From Lentimicrobium sp. (GTDB taxonomy: Bacteria > Bacteroidota > Bacteroidia > Bacteroidales > Lentimicrobiaceae), in NCBI GenBank assembly GCA_024709105.1, contig JANJXJ010000181.1, forward strand, positions 1 to 35,290: a stretch of 35,290 nucleotides of DNA, read 5' to 3'. The notes below the pieces were generated by a model. The model had not been told where the DNA came from and searched no databases. It was given only the letters and a program-made list of their open reading frames with translations. Numbering within the stretch: position 1 is the first letter of the stretch; every line of letters begins with the position of its first letter. A program made the position numbers and the translations under genes. Positions 16,267-25,238 of this stretch are shown here, one piece after another.

Positions 16267-16665
16267 ATGGGACAAGTAAAATCGCTGGCTGACCTGCGCA
16301 AGATCAAGGAAGATCTGCAGGTTAAAATGAGCCTGAGAGAAAAGAGCAACAATCCCGAAAGCCTGGTACAGGTTAAGGTTGCAATGGCAACCTGCGGAAT
16401 TGCTTCAGGAGCCAAACAGGTGATGGATTTTTTTATTGATGAGTTCGATAAAAGAAACATACAGGCTGTGGTTACTCAAACCGGCTGCATGGGCTATTGT
16501 TTTGCAGAGCCAACCGTTGAAGTTACACTTCCGGGGCAGGAACCTGTAGTTTTCGGCTATGTAGATGCCAAAAAAGCAGATGACATTATTGAAAAATATG
16601 TAAAGAACGGTGAACTGGTTGAAGGTATTATTCCGGTGAACTACCAAACCATTGAAAAGAAATAA
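16267..16665 (+). CDS. Small thioredoxin-like [2Fe-2S] protein
   Basis: A 132-residue protein. The C-terminal two thirds form a thioredoxin-like [2Fe-2S] domain of the NuoE C-terminal type. Only three cysteines occupy the ligand positions: Cys43 (ATCGIASGAK), Cys74 and Cys78 (TGCMGYC). The usual second Cys of the first pair is missing, which may mean an unusual ligand or a degenerate cluster. The N-terminal 30 residues are charged and helical. It lies 12 nt before hydB2 and is probably a fourth small subunit or an electron or redox link between the cassette and the enzyme. Confidence 0.85.
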   Translation: MGQVKSLADLRKIKEDLQVKMSLREKSNNPESLVQVKVAMATCGIASGAKQVMDFFIDEFDKRNIQAVVTQTGCMGYCFAEPTVEVTLPGQEPVVFGYVDAKKADDIIEKYVKNGELVEGIIPVNYQTIEKK

Positions 16666-16677
16666 GGAGGAGCGGGA

Positions 16678-18471
16678 ATGTCAAAATTTAAAATGCACAT
16701 ACTGGTTTGTGGCGGCACAGGCTGTCATGCATCGGAAAGCGATATGCTTCTCGATAATCTTAAAACCATTGTTAGCGACAAGGGACTCGATGGCGAAGTA
16801 CAGGTAATTGCCACCGGATGTTTTGGCTTTTGTGAAAAAGGCCCCATTGTCAAAATTATGCCCGACAATACCTTTTATACTCAGGTAACTCCGGCAGATG
16901 CCCGCGAAATTATTGAAGAACATATTGTTAAAGGCCGTAAAGTAACCCGCCTTCTTTATGTTGATCCTGAAAACAAAGAAACCATTGCCGATTCAAAGCA
17001 TATGGGTTTCTACAAAAAGCAACTCAGGATTGCCTTGCGTAACTGCGGATTTATTGATCCGGAAAATATTGATGAATACATTGCCCGCGATGGGTATGAA
17101 GCTCTTGCCAAGTGCCTCACCGAAATGACTCCTCAGCAGGTAATCGAAGAAATGAAAAAATCAGGTCTTCGCGGACGTGGAGGCGGAGGTTTTTCAGCCG
17201 GGCTTAAATGGGAGATTACCAGTAAATCAGTTTCTGATGAAAAATATGTAGTTTGTAATGCTGATGAAGGTGACCCGGGCGCATTTATGGATCGTTCCAT
17301 CCTTGAAGGAGACCCCCATTCAGTAATAGAAGCAATGGCTATTTGCGGATATTGCATTGGTGCCGCCTTCGGATTGGTATACATCAGGGCTGAATACCCA
17401 TTAGCAATTGACAGGCTAAAAATTGCCATAAAACAAGCCAGAGAATATGGCTTGCTTGGCAGTGATATACTGGGTACAGGATTCAATTTTGACATTGAAC
17501 TGCGCTATGGAGCCGGAGCATTTGTCTGCGGTGAAGAAACTGCGCTGATTCACTCCATGGAAGGCCTGAGGGGCGAGCCTACAGTTAAGCCACCATTCCC
17601 ATCGGTATCAGGATACTATGGCAAACCAACCAATGTTAACAATGTTGAAACTTTTGCCAATGTTCCGGTAATTATTAATCAGGGAGCTGAATGGTTTGCC
17701 AGTATCGGAACTGAAAAATCAAAAGGAACCAAAGTATTTGCTCTGGCCGGAAAAATCAACAATGTTGGTTTGATTGAAGTCCCCATGGGAACTACCCTAA
17801 GGGAAGTAATCTACGAAATCGGCGGCGGAATAAAGGATGGCAAGAAGTTTAAAGCTGTTCAAACCGGAGGACCATCAGGAGGATGCCTCACCGAGAAACA
17901 TCTTGATACACCCATTGACTACGACAATCTGGTAGCCAGCGGATCTATGATGGGTTCGGGCGGTATGATTGTAATGGATGAAGACGATTGTATGGTTTCC
18001 ATGGCGAAATTCTATCTGGATTTCACTGTTGAGGAATCATGCGGAAAATGTGCTCCCTGCCGCATCGGTAACAAAAGGTTGTATGAAATTCTTGATAAAC
18101 TCACACAAGGCAAAGGAACCCGCGAGGACATTGACAGCCTGAGAAATCTTAGCCATGTAATTAAAGATACTGCCCTTTGCGGACTTGGCCAGACATCACC
18201 CAACCCGGTTTTGTCAACCATGGACAATTTCATGGAAGAGTATCTGGAACACGTACATGATAAAAAATGCCGTTCAGGACAGTGTAAAGCACTGCTTCAG
18301 TACATTATTGAACCTGAAAACTGCGTTGGATGTACCGCATGTGCAAGAAATTGCCCTGTTAATGCCATTTCAGGAGAGCGCAAAGGAGTTCACATTATTG
18401 ATCAGGCCACCTGTATCAAGTGCGGCGCTTGTCTTGAAAAGTGCAAATTCAACGCTGTGTTTATCAAATAA
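16678..18471 (+). CDS. hydB: HydB2: full-length NADH/FMN/Fe-S subunit of an electron-bifurcating-type [FeFe]-hydrogenase
   Basis: The 597-residue HydB of the Thermotoga type. Residues 1-100 are a [2Fe-2S] thioredoxin-like domain with all four cysteines (Cys11, Cys16, Cys48, Cys52). The NuoF core follows, with FMN loop GRGGGGFSAGLKW, NADEGDPGAF and CGEETALIHSMEG. The [4Fe-4S] site is ESCGKCAPCRIGN plus CGLGQT. The C-terminus adds KKCRSGQCKAL and two [4Fe-4S] clusters (CVGCTACARNCP, CIKCGACLEKC). This arrangement is that of enzymes that couple NADH and reduced ferredoxin oxidation to H2 production. AAGGAGG just upstream is a strong ribosome binding site. Confidence 0.95.
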   Translation: MSKFKMHILVCGGTGCHASESDMLLDNLKTIVSDKGLDGEVQVIATGCFGFCEKGPIVKIMPDNTFYTQVTPADAREIIEEHIVKGRKVTRLLYVDPENKETIADSKHMGFYKKQLRIALRNCGFIDPENIDEYIARDGYEALAKCLTEMTPQQVIEEMKKSGLRGRGGGGFSAGLKWEITSKSVSDEKYVVCNADEGDPGAFMDRSILEGDPHSVIEAMAICGYCIGAAFGLVYIRAEYPLAIDRLKIAIKQAREYGLLGSDILGTGFNFDIELRYGAGAFVCGEETALIHSMEGLRGEPTVKPPFPSVSGYYGKPTNVNNVETFANVPVIINQGAEWFASIGTEKSKGTKVFALAGKINNVGLIEVPMGTTLREVIYEIGGGIKDGKKFKAVQTGGPSGGCLTEKHLDTPIDYDNLVASGSMMGSGGMIVMDEDDCMVSMAKFYLDFTVEESCGKCAPCRIGNKRLYEILDKLTQGKGTREDIDSLRNLSHVIKDTALCGLGQTSPNPVLSTMDNFMEEYLEHVHDKKCRSGQCKALLQYIIEPENCVGCTACARNCPVNAISGERKGVHIIDQATCIKCGACLEKCKFNAVFIK

Positions 18472-18486
18472 TACCCCTGAAGAACA

Positions 18487-20256
18487 ATGGAAACAATCAA
18501 ACTAACTATAGATAATAAAGCAATTGAGGTAGCCAAAGGCACCACAATTCTTAAAGCAGCCAGGGAAGCCGGTATTCACATTCCTACCTTGTGCTACCTG
18601 CACCTGCACGACCTGAATATTGAAAATAAACCTGCCGGATGCCGCATTTGTGTTGTGGAGGTTGAAGGCCGCCGCAATCTTGCTCCTGCATGTGTTACCG
18701 AGTGTACCGAAGGTATGGTAGTAAACACTCATAATATCAAGGTTTTAAATGCAAGGAAGACTGTTCTCGAGCTCATTCTTTCTGATCACCCGACCGACTG
18801 CCTTATCTGCGCCAAAAACGGAAATTGTGAATTACAAACCATGGCTCAGGAATTCGGCATTCGCAAACTGCATTACGAAGGTGAGCAATCACACTATCGT
18901 GAAGACACCTCCCCTGCCATTATTCGCGATGTTGACAAATGTATTATGTGCCGCCGCTGCGAAATGATGTGCAACGAAGTTCAGACTGTTGGAGTACTCT
19001 CGGCTGTTAACCGCGGTTTCATGTCGGTAGTGGCTCCTGCGTTTGAAATGAACCTCGACCACAGTGTGTGCACATATTGCGGACAGTGTGTTGCAGTTTG
19101 TCCTACTGGTGCATTGACCGAAGTAGATCATACCAATTCTGTTATCAGAGCTTTGGCCGACCCAACCAAAACAGTGGTAGTACAAACAGCACCTGCAGTA
19201 AGAGCAGCGCTGGGCGAAGAATTTGGCATGGAAGCAGGCACTCTCGTTACCGGAAAACTTGCTGCAGCATTACGCAGGCTTGGGTTTAACTATGTATTTG
19301 ACACCGATTTTGCTGCCGACCTTACCATTATGGAAGAAGGCACTGAATTACTTGACAGGTTAACCCGTCATTTGAATGGTGATAAAAATGTTCCACTGCC
19401 TATCCTTACTTCATGCTGCCCCGGCTGGGTAAACTTCTTTGAGCATCAGTTTCCAGATATGATGGATATTCCATCAACAGCAAGAAGCCCGCAGCAAATG
19501 TTTGGTGCCATTGCAAAAACTTACTTTGCCGAGAAGATTGGCATCAACCGCGAGAATATGGTGGTGGTAAGTATTATGCCTTGTCTTGCGAAAAAATACG
19601 AATGTCAGCGCGATGAGTTTGCAACCAATGGAAACCCTGATGTTGATTTCTCAATTTCAACCCGCGAGCTGGCTCATCTGATCAAGCAATCGAACATAGA
19701 TTTCAATGCGCTTCCGGATGAAGACTTTGACAATCCTCTGGGAGAATCAACCGGTGCAGCTGTTATTTTCGGAACTACAGGCGGAGTAATTGAAGCCGCT
19801 GTTCGTACTGCTTATGAAGTACACACCGGAAAGAAACTTGCCAAAGTTGACTTTGAAGAGCTGAGAGGAATGGACTACATTCGCAAGGCAACCATTGATT
19901 TCGACGGACTACCCATCAACATTGGTATTGCTCACGGATTAGGGAATGCCCGCAAATTGCTTCAGGACATCAAAGATGGAAAATCTGAATTCCATGCCAT
20001 TGAAATTATGGCTTGCCCCGGTGGATGTATTGGTGGCGGCGGACAGCCCCTGCACCATGGAGATTCCAGCGTAATTAAGGCTCGTCAGAAAGCTATTTAT
20101 GTTGAAGATGCCGGAAAAACCATTCGCAAGTCGCACGAAAATCCATACATTGTGAAGTTGTATGAAGAGTTCCTTGGAAAGCCTTTGAGTGAAAAATCGC
20201 ATCATCTGCTTCACACCCATTATTTTGATAAAAGCAACGAAACTTTTATTGAGTAA
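18487..20256 (+). CDS. hydA: HydA2: canonical [FeFe]-hydrogenase catalytic subunit
   Basis: A 589-residue catalytic subunit, very like HndD of sulfate reducers and HydA of trimeric enzymes. It has an N-terminal [2Fe-2S] domain, His-Cys cluster site (HPTDCLICAKNGNCELQ), two [4Fe-4S] clusters (CIMCRRCEMMC, CTYCGQCVAVCP) and a full H-cluster: TSCCPGW (Cys310-Cys311), MPCLAKKYEC and MACPGGCIGGGGQP. The C-terminal small-subunit-like tail ends at HLLHTHY. All catalytic and proton-path residues are present, so it is expected to be active once matured. The maturases HydE, HydF and HydG are not encoded in this window. It lies 15 nt after hydB2. Confidence 0.96.
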   Translation: METIKLTIDNKAIEVAKGTTILKAAREAGIHIPTLCYLHLHDLNIENKPAGCRICVVEVEGRRNLAPACVTECTEGMVVNTHNIKVLNARKTVLELILSDHPTDCLICAKNGNCELQTMAQEFGIRKLHYEGEQSHYREDTSPAIIRDVDKCIMCRRCEMMCNEVQTVGVLSAVNRGFMSVVAPAFEMNLDHSVCTYCGQCVAVCPTGALTEVDHTNSVIRALADPTKTVVVQTAPAVRAALGEEFGMEAGTLVTGKLAAALRRLGFNYVFDTDFAADLTIMEEGTELLDRLTRHLNGDKNVPLPILTSCCPGWVNFFEHQFPDMMDIPSTARSPQQMFGAIAKTYFAEKIGINRENMVVVSIMPCLAKKYECQRDEFATNGNPDVDFSISTRELAHLIKQSNIDFNALPDEDFDNPLGESTGAAVIFGTTGGVIEAAVRTAYEVHTGKKLAKVDFEELRGMDYIRKATIDFDGLPINIGIAHGLGNARKLLQDIKDGKSEFHAIEIMACPGGCIGGGGQPLHHGDSSVIKARQKAIYVEDAGKTIRKSHENPYIVKLYEEFLGKPLSEKSHHLLHTHYFDKSNETFIE

Positions 20257-20307
20257 CAGGGCTGATGGGCTAAAATCAGATTAATCAATTTCAAAGAACT
20301 TTTAATC

Positions 20308-20787
20308 ATGGCAAACATAAAAATATCTGCAAACAAACTCGATGAGTTAAAAGCCGTTTGCAAATCGTTTAACAACGAAAAAGGAGAACTGATTAATGTG
20401 CTTCACAAAGCGCAGGGCATATTTGGATATCTTCCGGCAGAAGTGCAGGAAGTAATCGCCAAAGAACTCAACGTATCGGTAGCACATGTATACGGCGTGG
20501 TGTCTTTCTATTCATTCTTTACCATGCTTCCCAAAGGCGAACATCCGGTTTCAATTTGCCTTGGAACTGCCTGTTATGTAAGGGGTGCAGAAAAAGTGAT
20601 TGATGAATTCAAACGCTTACTCAACATTAATGTAGGAGAAACAACACCTGATGGAAAATTTTCACTCGCATGTCTGCGCTGTGTTGGCGCCTGCGGACTC
20701 GCTCCGGTAGTACTTGTTGGTGAAAAGGTTTACGGACGTGTTGCTCCCGACGGAGTAAAAGACATCGTAGCCGAATACGCAAAATAA
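20308..20787 (+). CDS. hydC: HydC2: NuoE-like [2Fe-2S] subunit of the second [FeFe]-hydrogenase
   Basis: A 159-residue NuoE-type subunit with ligands Cys84 and Cys89 (C-x4-C) and Cys125 and Cys129 (CVGAC). It carries the usual helical VYGVVSFYSFF segment. Unlike set 1, the hydC gene is last here (B-A-C order rather than C-B-A). It is followed 24 nt later by the operon terminator. It completes the second trimer. Confidence 0.94.
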   Translation: MANIKISANKLDELKAVCKSFNNEKGELINVLHKAQGIFGYLPAEVQEVIAKELNVSVAHVYGVVSFYSFFTMLPKGEHPVSICLGTACYVRGAEKVIDEFKRLLNINVGETTPDGKFSLACLRCVGACGLAPVVLVGEKVYGRVAPDGVKDIVAEYAK

Positions 20788-20811
20788 GTTGTTTTCATAG
20801 TGTTTTGGTGT

Positions 20812-20845
20812 ATAGCCGGGCCGTATTTTGCCCGGCTATTTTATT
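20812..20845 (+). terminator. Terminator of the second hydrogenase operon
   Basis: A perfect 10-bp stem, ATAGCCGGGC with GCCCGGCTAT, around an 8-nt loop and followed by TTTATT. It lies 24 nt after the hydC2 stop codon. Confidence 0.9.
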
Positions 20846-20854
20846 ATAAAGTCA

Positions 20855-20884
20855 TAAAAAAAGCCCCTGCCAGAGGAGCTTTCA
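20855..20884 (-). terminator. Terminator of sucC (minus strand)
   Basis: Read on the minus strand, AAAGCTCCT and AGGGGCTTT pair with one mismatch around a CTGGC loop, then a run of T follows. It sits 20 nt after the sucC stop codon, back to back with the hydrogenase terminator. Confidence 0.8.
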
Positions 20885-20903
20885 ATTACACCGGAACAAG
20901 TAA

Positions 20904-22097
20904 TTAGTTTGACAATACTTGTGTAACCAATTCAGCGGCTTCCTGCAGAAGTACTGCAGAGTATACTTTAAGACCAGATTGTTCTATCAGCACCTTGGCT
21001 TCTTCGGCATTGGTTCCCTGTAGCCTGACAATAATAGGCATATCAATATCACCTATATTTCTGTATGCATCAACAATTCCCTGTGCAACGCGGTCGCAAC
21101 GAACAATACCGCCAAAGATATTCACCAGAATAACTTTAACATTGGGATCTTTCATTATGATACGGAAAGCTTTCTCAACACGCTCGGCATTGGCGGTTCC
21201 TCCAACATCAAGAAAATTGGCCGGATCACCTCCCGAAAGCTTGATAATATCCATAGTAGCCATTGCCAATCCGGCTCCATTAACCATACAGCCAACATTT
21301 CCACTTAACTTAACATAGTTCAGATTATGTTCGCCAGCTTCAACTTCGGCAGGGTCTTCTTCTGTGAGGTCGCGCATGGCCTGAATATCAGGATGGCGGT
21401 ACAAAGCGTTCTGATCAAGCCGCATCTTGCAGTCAGCAGCCATTATCAGATTGTCAGATGTTTTGAAAACCGGATTTATTTCAAGCATTGCAGCATCGCT
21501 TCCCATGTATGCATTGTAGAGTCCTTTTACAAACTTCTGCATATTCTTATGGGCTGCTCCATCAAGTTTCAAATTGTACGCAATTTTTCTGCACTGAAAA
21601 TCCTGAAGGCCAACTTTTGGATCAATTTCTTCAACAAAAATAAGATGAGGAGTTTTTTCAGCTACCTCTTCAATATCCATACCTCCTTCGGTTGAGTACA
21701 TCACCATAACTCGTCCGGTTGCACGGTTAAGGAGAAGACTCATGTAAAATTCCTGCGGCTGAGATTCACCCGGATAGAAAATATTCTGCTCAATTAAAAC
21801 CTTGCTTACGAGTTTCCCCTCGGCTTTGGTTTGAGGAGTAATGAGCATCATTCCAAGAATTTGCGACGATTTTTCCCAAACTTCATGCAAAGACTGCGCA
21901 ATTTTTACACCACCGCCCTTACCACGGCCACCGGCATGAATCTGAGCTTTTACAGCCCATTTTTCAGAATTTGTAATTTGTTGTATTTCTTCAGCAGCCT
22001 TTACAGCTTGCTCGGCTGTTTCTGCAACAATGCCTACCGGCACAGGAACTCCATATGAACGAAGTATCTGTTTGGCCTGAAATTCGTGAAGGTTCAT
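20904..22097 (-). CDS. sucC: Succinyl-CoA synthetase beta subunit (ADP-forming)
   Basis: The beta subunit of succinate-CoA ligase, which links substrate-level ATP formation to succinyl-CoA. It has an ATP-grasp domain with IHAGGRGKGGGVKIA near residue 54, ALYRHPDIQAMRDL, the GNVGCMVNGAGLAMATMDII block and the C-terminal NIFGGIVRCDRVAQGIVDA. The length of 397 residues is normal. No sucD is adjacent in this window, so the alpha subunit must lie elsewhere. Being next to the hydrogenases may be coincidental, though both belong to the energy metabolism of a fermenting cell. Confidence 0.95.
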   Translation of the reverse strand: MNLHEFQAKQILRSYGVPVPVGIVAETAEQAVKAAEEIQQITNSEKWAVKAQIHAGGRGKGGGVKIAQSLHEVWEKSSQILGMMLITPQTKAEGKLVSKVLIEQNIFYPGESQPQEFYMSLLLNRATGRVMVMYSTEGGMDIEEVAEKTPHLIFVEEIDPKVGLQDFQCRKIAYNLKLDGAAHKNMQKFVKGLYNAYMGSDAAMLEINPVFKTSDNLIMAADCKMRLDQNALYRHPDIQAMRDLTEEDPAEVEAGEHNLNYVKLSGNVGCMVNGAGLAMATMDIIKLSGGDPANFLDVGGTANAERVEKAFRIIMKDPNVKVILVNIFGGIVRCDRVAQGIVDAYRNIGDIDMPIIVRLQGTNAEEAKVLIEQSGLKVYSAVLLQEAAELVTQVLSN

Positions 22098-22173
22098 AAG
22101 TAAAATTTAAAGATCATTAAAATTTGATTCATTGAATTGATCACAAAAAAACAGTCGTTTTACTGAAATCTGT

Positions 22174-22181
22174 TATATTTG
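22174..22181 (+). promoter_or_regulatory. Bacteroidota -7 box ahead of the DUF5916 gene
   Basis: TATATTTG matches TAnnTTTG. It lies about 135 nt before the ATG at 22317, giving a long leader. A -33 TTTG at the right spacing is not clear. Confidence 0.45.
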
Positions 22182-22316
22182 CGCAACTTATCAGCCTGTA
22201 AACAATAATACAGCCTGTGAGTTCAGCAAATTTAGAATTTTTTTTATTCACGGGAGTAATCCATGAAAATACCTTTATAATCTTACGTAAAACAAGCCCA
22301 ATCTCCTGAAAATTAG

Positions 22317-24776
22317 ATGAGAAGTTTCTTATTACATATTATTTTCATAACCCTTTGGGGAATATTTTTCCCAAAATTTGCCAATTCCCAATCAGGAAGT
22401 GTTAAAGCTGCAAAAGCTGTAAGGTCTGTTTCTGCACCAAAAATTGATGGAATTTTGTCAGCAGGAGAATGGGAAAATGCTACCTATCTCAATGATTTTA
22501 CCCAATATGAGCCAGTCTCAGGTATTTCTCCGCGTTTTGAAACCAGTGTTTATATCCAATATGATGATGATGCCATTTATATTGCAGCTGATATGACCGA
22601 TTCATCACCAGATAGTATTTCAGCACAATTGGGCGTGCGCGATAATTTTGACTTGAATGCAGATTACTTTGCCATAGGTTTCGACACATATAATAATCAA
22701 CAGGACTCTTACTATTTTTTCGTTTCAGCTTCTGGCATCCAGGGTGACGGACGAGAACAAGATGAAACATATAATGCTGTTTGGTACAGTTCAGCAAAGA
22801 TATCCAGTACAGGTTGGGTTGCTGAGATAAAAATACCTTATTCAGCTCTCAGATTCCCGAAAAAAGATACTCAGGACTGGGGAATGCAGATTTTGCGAAA
22901 AGTCAGGCGTTTCAGAGAAGAGTACCATTGGGCTCTTGAGGAAAAAGGTGCAGGTAATTCGCTGGTTTACTGGGGAAAAATTACGGGGCTCGACAATATT
23001 AAACCACCTTTGCGCTTGTCTCTTACTCCTTATGTTTCGGCCAATTACCAGCATAACAGCGATCCTGTTTTCAGGGAAAATCCATGGTCATCTTCATTTA
23101 ATGGAGGAATGGACATTAAGTATGGTATCAATGAGAGCTTTACGCTCGATATGATTTTATTGCCTGATTTTAGTCAGGTTAAATCCGATGAGGTTGAAAA
23201 CAACCTTACCGCACTGGAACTTATTTATGATGAGAACCGAAGCTTCTTTAATGAAGGAACCGATTTGTTCCAAAAGGGCGATCTTTTCTATTCACGCCGA
23301 ATAGGCAGAACTCCCCTGCTCGCGAATAGTGTAAAAGATTCCGTAAACCAAAACGAATGGGTAAGTGATAACCCATTAAATGCCAAGCTACTGAATGCGA
23401 CAAAACTTTCCGGAAGAACTTCAGGAGGGCTGGGGATTGGTTTTTTCAATGCGTTGACCGGAGACACCAAAGCCACCATAACCGATAGCATTACAGGCCG
23501 CAAACGCGAAGTCACCATTGACCCTTTAACAAACTATAATATTGTTGTACTTGACCAGGCATTGCCAAATAATTCATCAGTTTATGTAATCAACACCAAT
23601 GTTTCAAGGCCGGGAGGCTGGGATGACTCAAACGTTACCGGAGTTGGTGGTGTTGTTGGAAATAAAACCAAAACTTATCAATTGGGAGCCAATCTGGCAG
23701 TTTCAAAATGGTTCAGTGCAGGAGATGATTCCCATTATCCTATTGCAGAATCCAAAGCCGGCTATAATTATGGCTTGTTCTTTATGAAGAGCAGGGGAAA
23801 ATTTCAATTCAGCCTGTACCAGAGTTCGCTTGATAAATATTTCAATATTAATGACATAGGGATAAACCGCACCCGCAACCAACTGAACCGGGGCATCTAC
23901 CTGAGCTACAGAGTATATGAACCATTTGGCATTTTTCTTAATTTTAAACAAAGCATTGCCTGGGATCAGCTGATTACACCTGATACAAAAAAGAATATCT
24001 CAACCAAATTTACCTATAGTGGAAATACCACCTTTAAAAATTATTTAACCATTTGGTGGGGAGCAACGGTTTCGCCTTTCGAACGATATGACTTTTATGA
24101 ACCCCGCAGAGCAGGCCGATACTACATCATGCCCGGTTATTACAGTGTAAACGCTGGTTTATCAAGCGATTACAGAAAAAGATTGGCCATTGACGGAAAG
24201 ATTACCTATACCAAAGATTTTGACAAGATTGAATCATACTGGACAGATTTCGGACCGATACTCAGAATCAGCAACAAGTTGCTCATTAAACACGAAACCG
24301 GTATAGGTTTTAATCCAAATAATCTGGGATATGTTTACCAGAATGCAGAGGGTATTTATTTCGGCCGAAGAGATATTTACACCCTCGAAAATACATTCAC
24401 AGGTAATTACATGATCAGTAAAAAGATATCTACCGGACTGGCATTGAGGCATTTCTGGCAAAAAGCAGAATATACTGATTATTATACTTTGCTTGAAAAC
24501 GGGTATCTTCAAAGTTTTTCAGAATATCCGTATCAACACCATTACAACTTCAATTATTTTAGTATTGACCTGAATATCGCCTGGGAATTTGCCCCCGGAA
24601 GTATGCTCAGCCTGGTGTGGAAGAACAACATTCAGCAATACAACAACCAATACGATATTCATTTTGCAGATAACCTCAACGCGATGTTTAATGCACCTCA
24701 AACCAACCTGATTAGTTTAAAAGCGCTGTATCATCTTGATTATCAAGATATAAAAAGAGTATTTAAGCGAGAATAA
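22317..24776 (+). CDS. DUF5916 outer-membrane protein with N-terminal CBM9-like domain
   Basis: An 819-residue exported protein with a signal peptide (residues 1-22, FAN-SQSG cleavage region). An N-terminal CBM9-like sugar-binding fold follows (KIDGILSAGEWENA, then TDSSPDSISAQLGVRDNF and YFFVSASGIQGDGREQDET). The rest, from about residue 200, is the DUF5916 region, rich in alternating aromatic beta strands and ending in a likely membrane barrel. The family is frequent in Bacteroidota and its function is unproven. It stands alone between sucC and a 460-bp gap. A carbohydrate-binding role is an inference from the first domain. Confidence 0.88.
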   Translation: MRSFLLHIIFITLWGIFFPKFANSQSGSVKAAKAVRSVSAPKIDGILSAGEWENATYLNDFTQYEPVSGISPRFETSVYIQYDDDAIYIAADMTDSSPDSISAQLGVRDNFDLNADYFAIGFDTYNNQQDSYYFFVSASGIQGDGREQDETYNAVWYSSAKISSTGWVAEIKIPYSALRFPKKDTQDWGMQILRKVRRFREEYHWALEEKGAGNSLVYWGKITGLDNIKPPLRLSLTPYVSANYQHNSDPVFRENPWSSSFNGGMDIKYGINESFTLDMILLPDFSQVKSDEVENNLTALELIYDENRSFFNEGTDLFQKGDLFYSRRIGRTPLLANSVKDSVNQNEWVSDNPLNAKLLNATKLSGRTSGGLGIGFFNALTGDTKATITDSITGRKREVTIDPLTNYNIVVLDQALPNNSSVYVINTNVSRPGGWDDSNVTGVGGVVGNKTKTYQLGANLAVSKWFSAGDDSHYPIAESKAGYNYGLFFMKSRGKFQFSLYQSSLDKYFNINDIGINRTRNQLNRGIYLSYRVYEPFGIFLNFKQSIAWDQLITPDTKKNISTKFTYSGNTTFKNYLTIWWGATVSPFERYDFYEPRRAGRYYIMPGYYSVNAGLSSDYRKRLAIDGKITYTKDFDKIESYWTDFGPILRISNKLLIKHETGIGFNPNNLGYVYQNAEGIYFGRRDIYTLENTFTGNYMISKKISTGLALRHFWQKAEYTDYYTLLENGYLQSFSEYPYQHHYNFNYFSIDLNIAWEFAPGSMLSLVWKNNIQQYNNQYDIHFADNLNAMFNAPQTNLISLKALYHLDYQDIKRVFKRE

Positions 24777-25238
24777 AATAATTCAGGCAATTGAATGCCA
24801 GACAATTTTTTCGGTGTATTGCATCGGTTTACCGGGCTGATTCCGTACTTTTTAAATGTAGCTTTCTTATCGGACCAAACCTATGCAAAAGTTCTTGTCC
24901 TTGCATAATCAGGCAATACCATTCCCTGAATTCGGGTTCACAAATCTTAACAACAACTGATATTCAGCAAATTAAGGATTTTATAAAATCAAAGTTGTGC
25001 ATAAAATATTTAATCATGAATGTAAAATATTCAGTTAGTGTTAAAAACACACTCAAAATTTTCTTCTCTGCAGCAATAGAAAAAGCAATGGTTTAATAAG
25101 ATTTAAAGAACTTATTCACAAAATAATAAATTTTTGTTAAAATTTTACTTTTTACGCAACTTTTTTGAAAATAACGAGTTACATTATAAGGAAAAGCTAA
25201 TTAACCTAAAAGACTTGTTACACTAAATACTCATCACC
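24777..25238 (+). other. Intergenic stretch of about 460 bp without a supported gene
   Basis: AT-rich DNA between the DUF5916 gene and a short ORF. A frame of 101 codons from a TTG at 24791 has no recognisable motif, irregular composition and no promoter signal, and I do not accept it. No tRNA, clear terminator or repeat was found. A weak partial match to the Rex pattern at 25134 is noted under rejected items. Confidence 0.5.

Noticed and set aside
8647-20787. The hydrogenase locus as a respiratory complex I (nuo) fragment
   Set aside because: NuoE- and NuoF-like genes are present, but no NuoB, NuoD or membrane subunits. The H-cluster motifs identify HydA.
24791-25096. Open frame of 101 codons starting with TTG
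   Set aside because: No motif, poor composition (many scattered Cys and Ser), no promoter or ribosome binding site.
25134-25151. Rex-like sequence TTGTTAAAATTTTACTTT upstream of the 46-codon ORF
   Set aside because: Only the left half matches the operator pattern (10 of 14 specified bases overall), which is expected by chance in AT-rich DNA.
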